From contig JADDOH010000317.1 in the NCBI GenBank assembly GCA_016648135.1, positions 310,001-374,000 of the forward strand: a DNA stretch of 64,000 nucleotides, written 5' to 3'. The notes beneath the pieces were generated by a model. The model saw nothing but the letters and a program-made list of their open reading frames with translations, was not told the DNA's origin and ran no database searches. Origin of the DNA: Agrypnia vestita (taxonomy: Eukaryota > Arthropoda > Insecta > Trichoptera > Phryganeidae). This document shows positions 13,030-24,899 of this stretch, piece by piece (position 1 is the stretch's first letter; each line of letters starts with the position of its first letter). Made by a program: the position numbers and the translations under genes.

Positions 13030-13101
13030 AACTACAGTGGTATCTATAGGAAAGACCTATAGATAGACCTATAGGTCTTTCCTATAGATACCACTGTAGT
13101 T
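13030..13101. repeat. Perfect 33-bp-arm hairpin
   Basis: 72 nt in which arm 13,030-13,062 is the exact reverse complement of 13,069-13,101, with a 6-nt loop. The arm starts 'aactacagtggtatctatag'. A perfect stem of this length would form a strong hairpin in RNA or a cruciform in DNA. Perfect pairing implies a recent origin. Confidence 0.9.
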
Positions 13102-16100
13102 TGAAAAAAATATATGTATTCCTGTCGATAATTTCGCGGATATGTGAAGAAATGCATTGGCTTTTTTTTTCATTTTCATGGAAATTGATTGTTCATGTTT
13201 GTTTTTGTTGTTGTTGTTATGTTTATTTGTAACTGCGGCCAAATGAGTATTAACCAATTAACTCACCAATCACACCATTTATAAAGTAAAGAGTTTATCC
13301 GCCATAGAAGATAGAATACCACACTCTTCTCCTCCACTTCCATACATATTTTTTTATGCATGCTTTTTGGTTGTTGAGGCCTTTAACCAAAACATCATTC
13401 AATATTTGGTTTATATGGTCTATGTATGAATGTCAGGTCTTTCGCAGACGTTTTCTATTCCTGCTGCCTTCAACAAACTCCTCGTATATTTATTTTACCC
13501 TACATTAAGAACCCAATTACTAAAATATGTTATAAATGCAAATTTGTTCATTTTTTAATATTCTTTCGTCTATTTTTGATTTGCTGGTACAAAATAGAAA
13601 AGTTATAAAACCTTTCTAATTATTTTCTTATAACACATACTCGGGGTTGTTGAACACTTAAGGGTTCTAATATTTTAACACAAATGTGAATAAAAACGCT
13701 TTAAATACTCAGCTCATATCAGTGGCGTAGCAAAAAATGGCCCCATTGCAAAATAGAAGGGTCCCCTGTTTATGTAATTCGCAATTACATCTATTAAAAA
13801 GTAAAAATATTGATTTATTTTCCCTAAAAAATTCACACATGTAAAAATGTACGTTTTTGGACAATTATATATTCTCGCCACTGGAAAATATTCATTGCTT
13901 CGTTTAAAGGAGATTTCGTCGTACGGGGATGGTCCAGTCTGATGAACATATCAACACCAATATTCCAGCTACCAAAGTGGCCGATGCCTCGTACGCACGC
14001 CGGATAGGGATGTTTATATTTATTTGTGACAGTGTTGAAGGGGTGTCTAATTGCATGTATGTAGGATCGACATAACATGGGCCCCAAATGCGCTGCATAT
14101 TTACGCCAATGGCTCGTGCATTTTTAAGTGTCCTTTTTAATGAGTACTTATTATGGTTGCTGTAACGCAGATACCAAACATAATGCTTTCGTTGTCTGTC
14201 TGTCGTAAAGTCCATAAATAACTAGAATTAAAACTTTAGATAATTAGAGTGTGACACGCAATCAGCGCGTGGCATATGAGGCTCAGTCACGCAAGACAAG
14301 TCGTTATTATTATTTACCGTGATTTTTCACGAGTGTACAACTAGTTAAATTCATAATAATATAAGGATGTTGAAATTTTTTATATTAAATTTAATATCAA
14401 AATAAGCTGACCACATAAATCTATCAAGTTTAAGTCATCGCACAAAGCAGAAGTTATATCCGCAGCATCTACTACACGTCGTAGTAAATGATATATTCTG
14501 TTAGTGTTGAAAATCAGTAAGTCTACCTATGAAAAGTAAATAACAACGTGACTGCTCTATTTGTTTTTACGAAATGTCTGCGATAGCAACCGTGATTTAT
14601 ATTTGTGTGGTAATAAAAGGTATGGCACTAGCTGTTCTAGGTGTTGAAATATATAGTATGACATTTATACGACATTTTCCAGTTAAGATATGAGATATCT
14701 AGATATGTGGATGAGATTTATTAAAAATAACAATCTCATTGATGGCGCTTTTTTTGACGCGCTTTATTTTTCAAAAGAATTAGAAGCACGTTTTAATAAA
14801 CTGTCTTCATGCATTAGAAGCAATTTTAATAAACATATTTTCAGTAGATTAATATCTATCTACTTATTACGATATAGAAAAAAATATAATGAGAAATATT
14901 GATGATTTTGACCAGATGGATGTAATAATAATGTAATATAATATAATAGCAATGTGATTAAAAATACAAGTCTACGATGCTCATACAAGCATATGTTTTA
15001 TGAATGTAATAACAAAAATATCCATTAGGCATATATCATATTATACTAAATATCAAAAAACCTAAATGATAGTAAATTAATGAATTTACATTAGGCTTTA
15101 TTTTAGGCTCTAAATTAGGAATATTTATTTTGTCTAGGTGCCTACATATATATATACAATAAAACATAAATATGTACAAATAAATTAAAAAATAAACAAT
15201 ATATTTTCTATTCACGAGGTGTAACAGAGCTGGTCCACAATATTTAACAGGTGAATTCCTGCCTATATAACAAAATTTTCAAGCAACAATTTCCTAATAT
15301 CAATAGTTATGGTGATAGGTGACTCCAAAGTTTGCATTTTTTTTCAATATTTCTGACCTATCTTCAGTAAAACGACGGAATATCATTGAAACAACGTAGG
15401 TATATCAAATGCTAAAAATTCATTCTCCAAAACGAATATAAGTCAAGTGAAATGATTTTTAAAAAAAATTCTGCAATTGTATTTGATTTGTATTTGAAAT
15501 CGCTGTTCTCATACTGTTGATATCAGGACATTATTGCTAGAACATTTTTGTCCAATAATTTCTGCAGAAATTTCCCTCTAAAGTACAAAGACAAGCTTTG
15601 TCACATCCTGTATTTTATATCCCCCGTCGTTCGTCGATATCCCTAGAAAAAACTTTTTCCTGTGCCCTTAGAATCTTTTGTCTCGCTAACCACACGAAAT
15701 TTTTTTTTTTTTGTTTGGTGAGATTTTTATTTGATGGACAAACATGGACAAAGGTAAATTACGAGAATACTCCTTTTAGGTTATTGGAAAACTCGAAATA
15801 AACGATTTCTCAATAACTATGTTATAAAACTGAATAATTAGAATCACACACGCATACTTTCATACTGATTAGATAAAATTCATAAAAGTTTAAAACAAAG
15901 AATCTAAAACAGACATGTTCGTGTGGAAATCTGAAATATTACAATATGCGAGTACAATATACTCGTACGTTCATTTTAATCTCTATTGAGTGATTCATAA
16001 TAATTGATGTTAATCTCAAAACATATCCTGTGCGTGTATAAAGGCTGCTATAATTCATTACACCAAATACAATTGCTTTTCCTGCCTCTGTACAAGGCAT

Positions 16101-16757
16101 TCATCTACGTGTAATTTTAGGGCTAAAAACAATGTAATTATTATAAATGTTTGATGACAAACTGATGGGAGGCTCGCGAACAAACGCGAAGGTAATATAA
16201 TTGATCCAGGAAAACATTTTTGTATAATTTTAATTTATAAACTAAATGACATTTTTTGTAATAATCTTCTACTTTTTAAAATTCTTTATTAATCATGATC
16301 TATATCCCCACATAATAATAATTTTGTCGTCCTTCCATAAATTCCTAGAACCCAATAGCGATCTCATTCCGTTTTTAAATCAAATATGATTTCAAGACTG
16401 TCATCAAAAAAGAAAATGAAAACATTAACTTTGTGCTTTTTTATATAATACTCTGGATCAGATTTATTTATGATTATGAGATTAATGAAAATTAAAACTA
16501 ATAAGTGCTTCCATTACTATCGGATATGTCATCGGTACCAATAATTAATCAAAATAAATATAATTCTCTATGAAACAATGTCCTTCACAAAGGCTACAAG
16601 GCGGCTCAAATAATAATGAAGTGTGAGAAGCAAAAAAGCATAATTCTCTATTTATAATGTTTATCACAAACGTTATCAAGACGCCAGTTCTCTTTTTCTC
16701 TAGATAACGTTGTTCTTACAGCCTTAACTGGCGGTCGAAATCTATACCTATAAACTT
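13102..16757. other. Non-coding DNA with one dispersed repeat
   Basis: No gene is supported. 15,218-15,345 resembles 49,803-49,935 ('gtaacagagctggtccacaa' versus 'gtaacggagctaatccacta', then similar blocks downstream), so it is a dispersed repeat pair. The minus-strand open frames at 13,833-14,215 overlap each other in different phases and show no motif. Confidence 0.45.
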
Positions 16758-17462
16758 AATGTCAGTATTAGTGATGGGTCCGCTCTGTACTCACTATTAC
16801 AATGTAGTACTACATTACATTAAAGTGCACACTTCGCACATTTTGAAGTGTAGTGCACACTACAAACACCAAAGTTATTGAAAGTATAAACTTCAAATAG
16901 TACACTTCATTTCAAAACGAACACTACAAAGTGTATACACTTCAAAGTTATCGAAAGTATGAGAAACATACTTTAAAAAGTGCATTTTTTACGTGAAATT
17001 TTTGGTAAGTTGATATAGATATATGAAGAAATCTCTGGAAACTGTAACAACCCCCCCCCCCATGGTTTGAAAAATTTTGGGACCCATGAAGAAATTTTTG
17101 GGAAGTTGATGTATAGCTAAATGAAGAAATCTTTGGAAACTGTAACAACCCCCCCCCATGGTTTGAAATTTTTTTGGAATCGAATGAAGATATCTGGCTG
17201 GTGACCTTTTTTTTTTTAGGTCGCCAAATGTTACTTTGGAGAAAATATCGTCATTTATCTTAAATATTTTTCTCGTTGACCTACTACAATTTTGTAGTAC
17301 AATTACTTCATTTCATTTTACTTCATTAATATTACAATTACTTCATTACTTCACTTCGATTACTTAACTTCAAGTAGTTTTTAATTCAATTGTAGTGTAC
17401 ACTTTGTAGTCTTCAAACTGGTGAAATGTGTGTGTTGTAGTCTTCATTTTGAAATGTAGTTT
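16758..17462. repeat. Repeat cluster with tandem C-tract units
   Basis: The left part (16,790-16,950) repeats 'acttcaaagtta' and 'gtgcacactac' motifs. The right part (17,285-17,460) holds related motifs in the opposite sense, suggesting a degenerate inverted-repeat element. Between them, 16,995-17,081 and 17,089-17,180 are direct copies that each contain 'tggaaactgtaacaac' followed by a run of 9-13 C and 'atggtttgaaa'. No coding frame. Confidence 0.6.
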
Positions 17463-17475
17463 ATCCCTTCGTTAC

Positions 17476-17825
17476 AGTATGTCTGTTCTCTACACAAATC
17501 TATACCTTTTGTTCGATCCGACTCAAATTTTGCATACTTATTCTTTAGGACCCGGCGGGTAACACAGGTGATATTTTCCGCCTCCCCCTTCACTTCACCC
17601 CCAATTCTTGATATATTTTCTGTACAAATCTACACCGTTTGACCAATATGACCCAAATTTTGGATACTTATTCTTTAGGACTTGGCGGGTAACAGAGAAT
17701 TTCCCCATCCCCCTTTACCCCAACCTTTCCCATGATATATTTTCCACGTAAATCTGTAACATTTGTCTCAAAATTTTCAAACTTATTCTTTAGGACTCGG
17801 CGGGAAACATATGCGACATTTTACT
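17476..17825 (+). repeat. Three-copy tandem repeat, about 115-120 bp
   Basis: The signature 'cttattctttaggac' followed by 'cggcggg' recurs at about 17,547, 17,667 and 17,782. Each is preceded by a diverged 'tctacacaaatctataccttt' -like block with 'caaattttg'. Divergence between units shows an old array. A single relative ('acttattctttgggaaccgg') lies at 8,315. Confidence 0.75.
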
Positions 17826-18569
17826 ATATTCTCGTTATCACAAGGTTGTTATATTATCGAGATAAAAATTAGAAAGGACGCAGGTACGCGTAATGTTTCT
17901 ATGCGAAATGCCAAGACATCTGTCAAACGTCATAATTAATGAAGCGACGATGTTATACAAGAGCGGTCAAGACATGATTGCTACGTTATATTAGTATCTA
18001 GAGATTAGATAGGATAGTCAGGATAATAAGATTGTTATAAAAGATGATTGGACTGGACGCACTCATTTGATTTGTTGCAAATTTAAGTGCCCAATCTTGT
18101 ATATTGTCACCAGATCGCGGCAGTGGAAGATAAATGAAACAATTAAACATAACTAAATCTAATCACCAAAGTCACTGAAAACGAACTTAACAGGAGTAGT
18201 ATTATGTAATTCGGATTAAATTCATACTAGTCACTCGTCTATGGAACGTTATATTGAATTATACATCCCTGAAATAAGACAAAGTGTTCTTCTCCCCATT
18301 ATTTAACACTCATCAAATCTCGCGGTTTGCCTTCGGCAGGATGGCCTTCGTGGCGGTGACTAGATTGGCCAGCCTTCCTGTCATTCGTAGATTAGGTTAA
18401 ATTTTCACACCACCTTGGCCGACACGTCTGGTCCATTATCTCATCACACGAGCGCATCTACATACATCCTGCATCCGAAATTAGCGTATTTAGTATACGT
18501 ACAGCATGCAGACACACTCCCGATGTTTTATCCGTGCATATACTCGCAGTCGCGGGACATGTGCCATTT
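17826..18569. other. Non-coding flank
   Basis: No recognised gene or repeat. The plus-strand frame at 18,415-18,615 runs into the following MITE. Confidence 0.45.
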
Positions 18570-18822
18570 ATGGGGAGCTATAAAAGCGAAGACAGCAATA
18601 TCCAAAAAAAATTGAATGCAGTCATCGAGGATTACTAATTAATAATGTGCTGAATTCGAGATTTTATAGGAAACATTTGATTTGATTTTGATTTCGGAAG
18701 GGATAGATATATAAAATCTAGAATTTAGTACATTTTTAATACATAATCCTCGGTGACTGGACTCAAAACATTTTTTGGATATTGCTGTAAAGACAGCAAA
18801 GGTTTTTGTACCCCACGTATAT
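18570..18822. mobile_element. MITE family D, copy 1
   Basis: The terminal inverted repeats are about 75 bp. The left end reads 'agacagcaatatccaaaaaa' then 'gtcatcgaggattac'; the right end carries the complements ('aatcctcggtgactggac', 'ttttttggatattgctgt'). Related copies lie at 38,030-38,265 and 49,113-49,290. The interior is AT-rich without a transposase. Confidence 0.75.
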
Positions 18823-20709
18823 TGTCGTTGGACGTTAGATCATGGCGTATTACAATTTTTAAAAAAAGTCTTATTTAAACTTTGAACTACACACGTAGGT
18901 ACACAACGTTTGAGTTACTTATCAATAGGTACTTATATAGTTTTGAGAGGAGCAGTCCATCTCATCAGATATAATTTAAAACTAACTTAAGTACAGAATT
19001 TTGTCAATATATTCGCGTAAGGCATGATGTCGCGTAGCTCAATATTGGTAAAATTCTTCGAAAATCTAAGACAAAAATAGGTGGTTTAGAAAAAAACAGG
19101 TAATGATTGTCTAACCGTTATTTTAACTGGTCATACGTGGTACAGATATTTGAGATTTGTATCAGATTGTATCGATGATTGTAAATTGGGATATAACTCT
19201 TGTCTTGTACCGATGGTTGTCCGTCGAATTGTGAAAAATCTGTTACCAATCATCGATATAATCATATACAAATCTCAAATAACGATTAAAATACCATCAC
19301 TAAAAGCGGGATATATCAACTATCTTCCGGAGATTGTGATAAAAAATATAAAAAACGAAACCGCGATAACTTAAATACAAGTATCGCCATCACCTTTTAT
19401 TATATATTATAATAATTTCTCAGAATGCGCCAACAATGATTGGTACCAACCATTCTTTCGATAGTCACGAATTTAAAGCATTGATAATAAAAAAATTGGA
19501 AACCGTAGAAATCTTAAATAATTTAAATTCTGTGAAAACACCTATGGCTAATTCCTATCACATTCCAAAACACTTCTCTGATCCAAGGCTTGTTTGTTCC
19601 CGTAAAAGACCTCCTACGCACTATTCAACCCCATGTTCTACTCAAATGACGAAATTATGTATTATATATCCTCTCGAAACTATAGTGATAAATAAGTTAT
19701 ATGTTCTGTGCATAGTAACAAGTTTAAATAAAGAATTATATAGTATATAATTCTTTGTATATAATTAATTGCGTGCGTTCCGTCGCTCCTGCTCAAACTA
19801 AATCACGTGCGTTTGTCAAAATTGCGATACTAAAACATTTTGAAAATCCAGTACACCCCATCAGTGAGATAAAAAGAGGGGTATTGAAAATACCCGATGT
19901 TCAAACATGCGATGTTTACAAATTTATTTTGACAATTTAAATTTATTAGGTTTATTAGAAACAATCCCTTTAGCCGTCTTAACGTGTGGGCTAGTAACAG
20001 CTAGTAACAGCAAGTAATTGGAACCTTTTGGTAATTTATAATATTTTTGCATTTGCCATTTTCCCAAGCAAAAGTTTGATTAACTCTCTAGAATCAGACT
20101 AGGGAAGAGTCTCACACGGTAATGAAAGGTCTTCATAAATAAAGGCGGTGGAAAGACGCAGTGAACTAATTTACGTGCGGCCATTATTCAATAGAGCAGA
20201 GTTACTAGACGCTAGACGCTGGCTCGGGTACCTAGCGAGATGACTTCCTCAGCGTAATTCACCTTTCAATACGTAGTACCGTCTCGTAGATCACCGACCA
20301 AAGGGACTATAGAAATAAGAGCTACTGAAGAATTTTCAATTCAAGACAGACTGCAAGCTTTTGCACTGTACTACATAGGTACCTACACATCGGTACCGTG
20401 ATTAGGCCTGTGAATAGAATGTTAATATACATAGGTATAATTAATCTGTGGTGATTCGCGATAATGTATTTCTTGTTAAGCTTTATTAGAATTTTAAATA
20501 TGGCAATGTCACGCATTCGTATACACTTAGTTATTACTTTTCATACATAATAATTAATATCTAAATTTATTTTATAAATACATTTAACTTGTACCTAAAA
20601 TATTTTAACAATAACAAATTATTTATAACAAATTTTCTTTACTAAAACCTAACTATTTTTATTATGAGTAAAATTAAGCTTTACATTTAACTGATATAAA
20701 AAATAGAAT
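18823..20709. other. Non-coding flank with one inverted repeat
   Basis: Contains the inverted repeat described at 19,145-19,284. No gene is supported. Plus-strand frames at 19,436-19,940 have AT-driven composition and no motif. Confidence 0.45.
19145..19284. repeat. Inverted repeat with about 36-bp arms
   Basis: 'atttgagatttgtatcagat' onward at 19,146-19,181 is complemented by 19,247-19,283 ('aatcatcgatataatcatat' onward). The arms show a few mismatches and a spacer of about 65 nt. It is a fold-back structure in non-coding DNA. Confidence 0.7.
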
Positions 20710-21432
20710 TTGATATTAAAAAAATAGAATTTATTTGTGTAAAAGAAAAAATATTATTAATATGATCGTCCATTTCCGACTGCCTACGCAATTTAAACTC
20801 ATTTTAGAACTTTAAAATGAAGTGAAATCGAACAACATTCGTCGTCGGCCTGAATGACACTAAAAATATATATTTTATATTTACGACGAAAACTTAACAT
20901 TTTTTAAATTAGGTGTAATATGCATACTTATAGCTATTTTTTTTAAGAATTTTTGTGGCGCGCATCAAAATATTTTATCAATGAAAACGCAATTAATTTT
21001 TAGTTCATAAAAAAATAAAATTTTGAACTGAAAAAATTTCCATTAATATATAATTTACTTTTATCTGATAATCACCAAATAAAAATCTTGTTATTTTTAG
21101 AATACGGCCGAATATAATAAAATAATTGTGCACTATTAGTTAGTTGCTTACGAGAATAAAAATAATAGTAGATAAAACAGTAAAGGTTTTTCATCATCTG
21201 AATATCGTGAGCATAAATACCTACTCGAAGAATTTAACTAAATAAACAACATGGCATAAAAATCCGATTGGCTAACTCAATCTCACTAGCGCCACTTTTC
21301 AGTTCGCGGGAAAATGGAATAAACAAAATGTAATAGTTACCGCTCTGGAGGTTCTCGGCGGCGGCGGCAGATGGCGCTATACGAAATCTGGCGGGGTTTG
21401 GTTCTCGGGTGCGTGCTGCTCAATGCAAATTT
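20710..21432 (-). other. Probable 3' UTR of the Kir gene
   Basis: Lies directly after the proposed stop codon at 21,433-21,435. The part adjacent to the stop (21,270-21,432) is markedly GC-rich and contains a GGC/GCC run ('ggcggcggcggcag'), unlike the flanks. Scanning the minus strand from the stop, the first AATAAA I find is at 20,730-20,735, giving a 3' UTR of roughly 0.7 kb. The end point is inferred. Confidence 0.35.
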
Positions 21433-21485
21433 TCAGCGGCGGAGTCTCGGGGACAGCGCGCGCCGCCAGGTGGCCGCTTGCAGTC
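21433..21485 (-). CDS. Irk: Kir exon 9: short terminal coding exon (proposed)
   Basis: Acceptor tgtttag|GA at 21,486/21,485 opens a GC-rich block. Joined to the phase-1 donor of exon 8 it makes Gly540 and then [16 protein letters not shown] followed by TGA (21,435-21,433). GC content, acceptor quality and phase all fit, but a 16-residue tail has no homology support that I can see. The alternative is read-through of exon 8 to 23,543. Confidence 0.6.
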
Positions 21486-24400
21486 CTAAACACAAAAAAT
21501 AAATAATAATTTTCATTGTGTTAAATTAAGATGTATACAAAAAAATAAAATGTCTGACAGTTTTTTTTTCTTTGCTCGGACGAAATAACACAAACGATAA
21601 AAAATGACAGATTAGTACGATCAAGTCCATCTTTAAAAATTATATTAAAATGATAATTTTATTATATTAATATAGGGGTTATTTAGAATAATATGTTTTG
21701 TTTTCAAATTTGCAATAATGTTGTTGTTAAGTACGCACGTAGAATATAACATACACGCTACCAACACATTCAAAAGAGATACAAAAGCATACTCACGTGA
21801 ACATGCACAAATGCATACGCTATTATTATTTATACTGACTGAATAGATTTAAAAACATAAAAATTTGTTGGCGTGAAGAGTACTCAAAGTACCCGTCACG
21901 CCGTATCACGCGGAACGTGTATTATCAGCAAACGTTTGTGGTTAAGCGAATCGGTATAAGCGATAACTATAAAAGCATGCTAAGTATAATAAAAAAAAAT
22001 GTTAAAGTCCCCACGCAGAAAATGTACGTTGGTACCTACTGTAGGACATCAAATACTCCGCATACTAAATAACTATACACAGAAGTAACTGTAACACACA
22101 CGTAATAAATTTAACACTTTTAATCATAGACTAGCATAGACTAGTCAAAAATGACGGAACATTGGATCGCGTCTTTCTATTATATATTTTTTGGTGGTCC
22201 ATGCAGAAGCGACCGTTGCCTAGGGTTTTCAAACCCCATCTCCGGCTGTTTAATTAATTTTTTTAGCCGTGAATTCGAAGGAAATTTACGGACGTTACAC
22301 GAAATTACGGGAACAGACGGACGGATGAACGGACAGCGAAATTATTATGTTTAATAACGACATCGATTTTTGAACTATCTCTTCTTCAGCACAAGTCTTT
22401 TCAACTATTTATTCAAGAGTCTTACATTATTTATTTTCCTTATGTCACTAGATAGTCTATTATAAAATTCAACAGCTATGTATAGGGAACCATGCCGTTC
22501 TGTATTTGTTCTCGATATATCACTTCAAATATTATTATCTCTTGTTCTTATGGAGTGTGAGCCGCTATTCTGATACAAAAGGTTGTGTTTGTTTTTTTTA
22601 TTACATAGAGCATTTTAAATTTTTTGATATATATCAAATCTTTTAAGTTTAGCATTTTGATAATTTTACACAGACGTATGGAAATAAAAACACTTGTTTT
22701 TTAGTTGTAGAGGTTTTTGAGACGCGTTTCGCCTTATGAGGGCATTATCAATGTAAATATTTTACATTCAACAACATGTATCTATATGAAAACTGTTGAA
22801 AAGAGATGCTTTATAACTTTATGAAGATTTAATGAAGGTTTTTGTATCTCTGCATAATTCTAAGAAACAATTATATTCACATTAATGAAAGGTAATAATA
22901 CATATAAGAAAGAGGATAGAGCCAGCATTATTCTTAGTTACAATTATGTTCGAACACTAATGATATTTTAAAATTGCGGGGATTTCAAATTGCTGTCTCA
23001 GATGCTTTCTGTGTGAGTGATTTAATCTCCCCCTTAAGGCGAAACGCGTCTCAAAAAAGTTTTTAAATGTAGAAATAAAAAACAAGTTTTTTTTATTTCA
23101 ATACTTGTGATTATGGAGTTTTATAAAATTACCTTCCAAGCAATAAAAGTTATGCAGCTCAGTGGTATTTATTTTATTTATTACAGTTTTTAAATAGACC
23201 AAATCTAAATGCTATGTTTAACATGTCCAGTGCTGAAAATGCCTATAGGCGTTCTCACAAACATTCTCTGTGTGCTGAAAACGCCTATCGCCTAAACGCC
23301 TATGAAAACGTGTTCTATACCTAAGGGTAGGTACTAGACATGAAAACGCGTTCTATACTTAAGGGTTGGTACTAGAAAATACGTTGTATATTTGGGTCAT
23401 TTTCTTTCGGTTTTTTGCATTCCTTTCGTTTATGAACATAAAGTTCGTTCACACAGGAATTTTTTGCGAGTTGTTTTTTAAATTTTATTTGTTATTATTA
23501 TATTTTTATGTAAATATTATATTTTCCGTCATATCGCAATTTTTAGTGTTTTTTTTTTAAATTTGTATGTAAGACCTTTCTTAGTGTAAAGACAATTTTT
23601 ACGATGTATATGAATTTTGGGTCAGCTATATTTTTTATATTTGTGTAGAAGTGACTTTCTAGTGTAATTTTTTCTAAGATAATTTGTGCGCACTTACCGA
23701 ATTGAGACACTGTCACACATGTAGGGAGTAAAGGATGAGTAAAGGGAAAAAGTGTGACGAACCTGTACATCCTGACGTGATTATGGTTCCCATTGGTGCC
23801 GTTATGGGGCAGGCCGTTGTGCAGCAGGTGCTGGTCGGACCCATGGCGGTGCCCACTGTGAAGCGGGCCTCCATTGTGAAGCCTGCGGTGGTCGTGCTGC
23901 GCCTGGATGTCGTGGTGGTTCCCGTTGACTATGATCCCGTTCTGCGCGGCGATCTGTCTCTCGTTGTGGTTCAGGTCGCCGTTCTGATGCTGGATCGGTA
24001 TCTGCGCCTGGGACTCCAGCATTCTCCTGTTCTCTTCTATCCTGGACTCGGGAATCTTGATCTCGATGTGCTCGTCCAGGGACATGGAGTCCACGGAGCA
24101 GGAGTCCAGCGTGTCGTGGGACGCGGACGGGCCCAGGTGCACGGGGATCGTGGCGCTCACAGCGAGGCGATCTGAAAATAATACAAGTAAGACATTAGGC
24201 ACTAACAAAGGCGGATCCTAAAAAATCTCAAATTTTATGAAAAATTAATGATACAGATATTCCGGGATAAGAAGATTCGAGGAGTTGCTGCGAGCTACCT
24301 AAGACAGAGATGGTTTGTCTCGGGTCTCGGGGGGGGCCCGAAAGGACACTTAAAGAAGAAGAGATTACACAAGGTAGAAAACGAATTTGTTTGGTATGAA

Positions 24401-24845
24401 TAGCATTGCTGTTCTTAAAAAAACAAGTGCGCATGCAAATTGTTAGCCAGGTACCTGTGACCTTAATATTGTTTATAATTTTTTTTATCTTGTCTGTTTT
24501 ATATTTACATAATTATTTTGCTTTTTTGGACTGTATTAATTTATCATTATCGTATCTCACATTTTTTAAAATTTTTGTTTCATTTTAAGAAATTACTAGC
24601 TGTAACTTGTCAAAAATGGCGATACTTTTACATTACTATTAAGAAGTTACGGACGTTACACGAAGTTACGGGGACAGATAGATAGACAGGCGGACGGACA
24701 GATGGACAGACAAAGAAATTATTATAATTGGGATATTTAAGTTACAATGAAACTTCCATTATTGGAATGATATTCTTAACGCGGCTTGCGGTAGGAGTTA
24801 CTGTTAGAAATTGTAAGGAAAAAGCGTTATGCCCCCTCCATGCGA

Positions 24846-24899
<54 letters not shown>

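Larger units (their letters stand above)
21486..23697. other. Kir intron 8 with two repeats
   Basis: A 2.2-kb intron. It holds a family B copy (22,140-22,360) and an inverted-repeat element (22,681-23,099). A 'gaaaacgcctatmg' motif repeats at about 23,236-23,310, with 'gcgttctatac' recurring near 23,350. No further exon is seen. Confidence 0.6.

Noticed and set aside
23543..23697. Continuation of the exon 8 frame to a stop at 23,543
   Set aside because: The extension is AT-rich and lacks Kir-like or conserved character, and begins at a near-perfect splice donor. Kept only as an alternative.
23735..24175. 146-codon plus-strand open frame
   Set aside because: Exactly antisense to Kir exon 8, whose GC-rich codons keep the opposite strand open. 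No motif.
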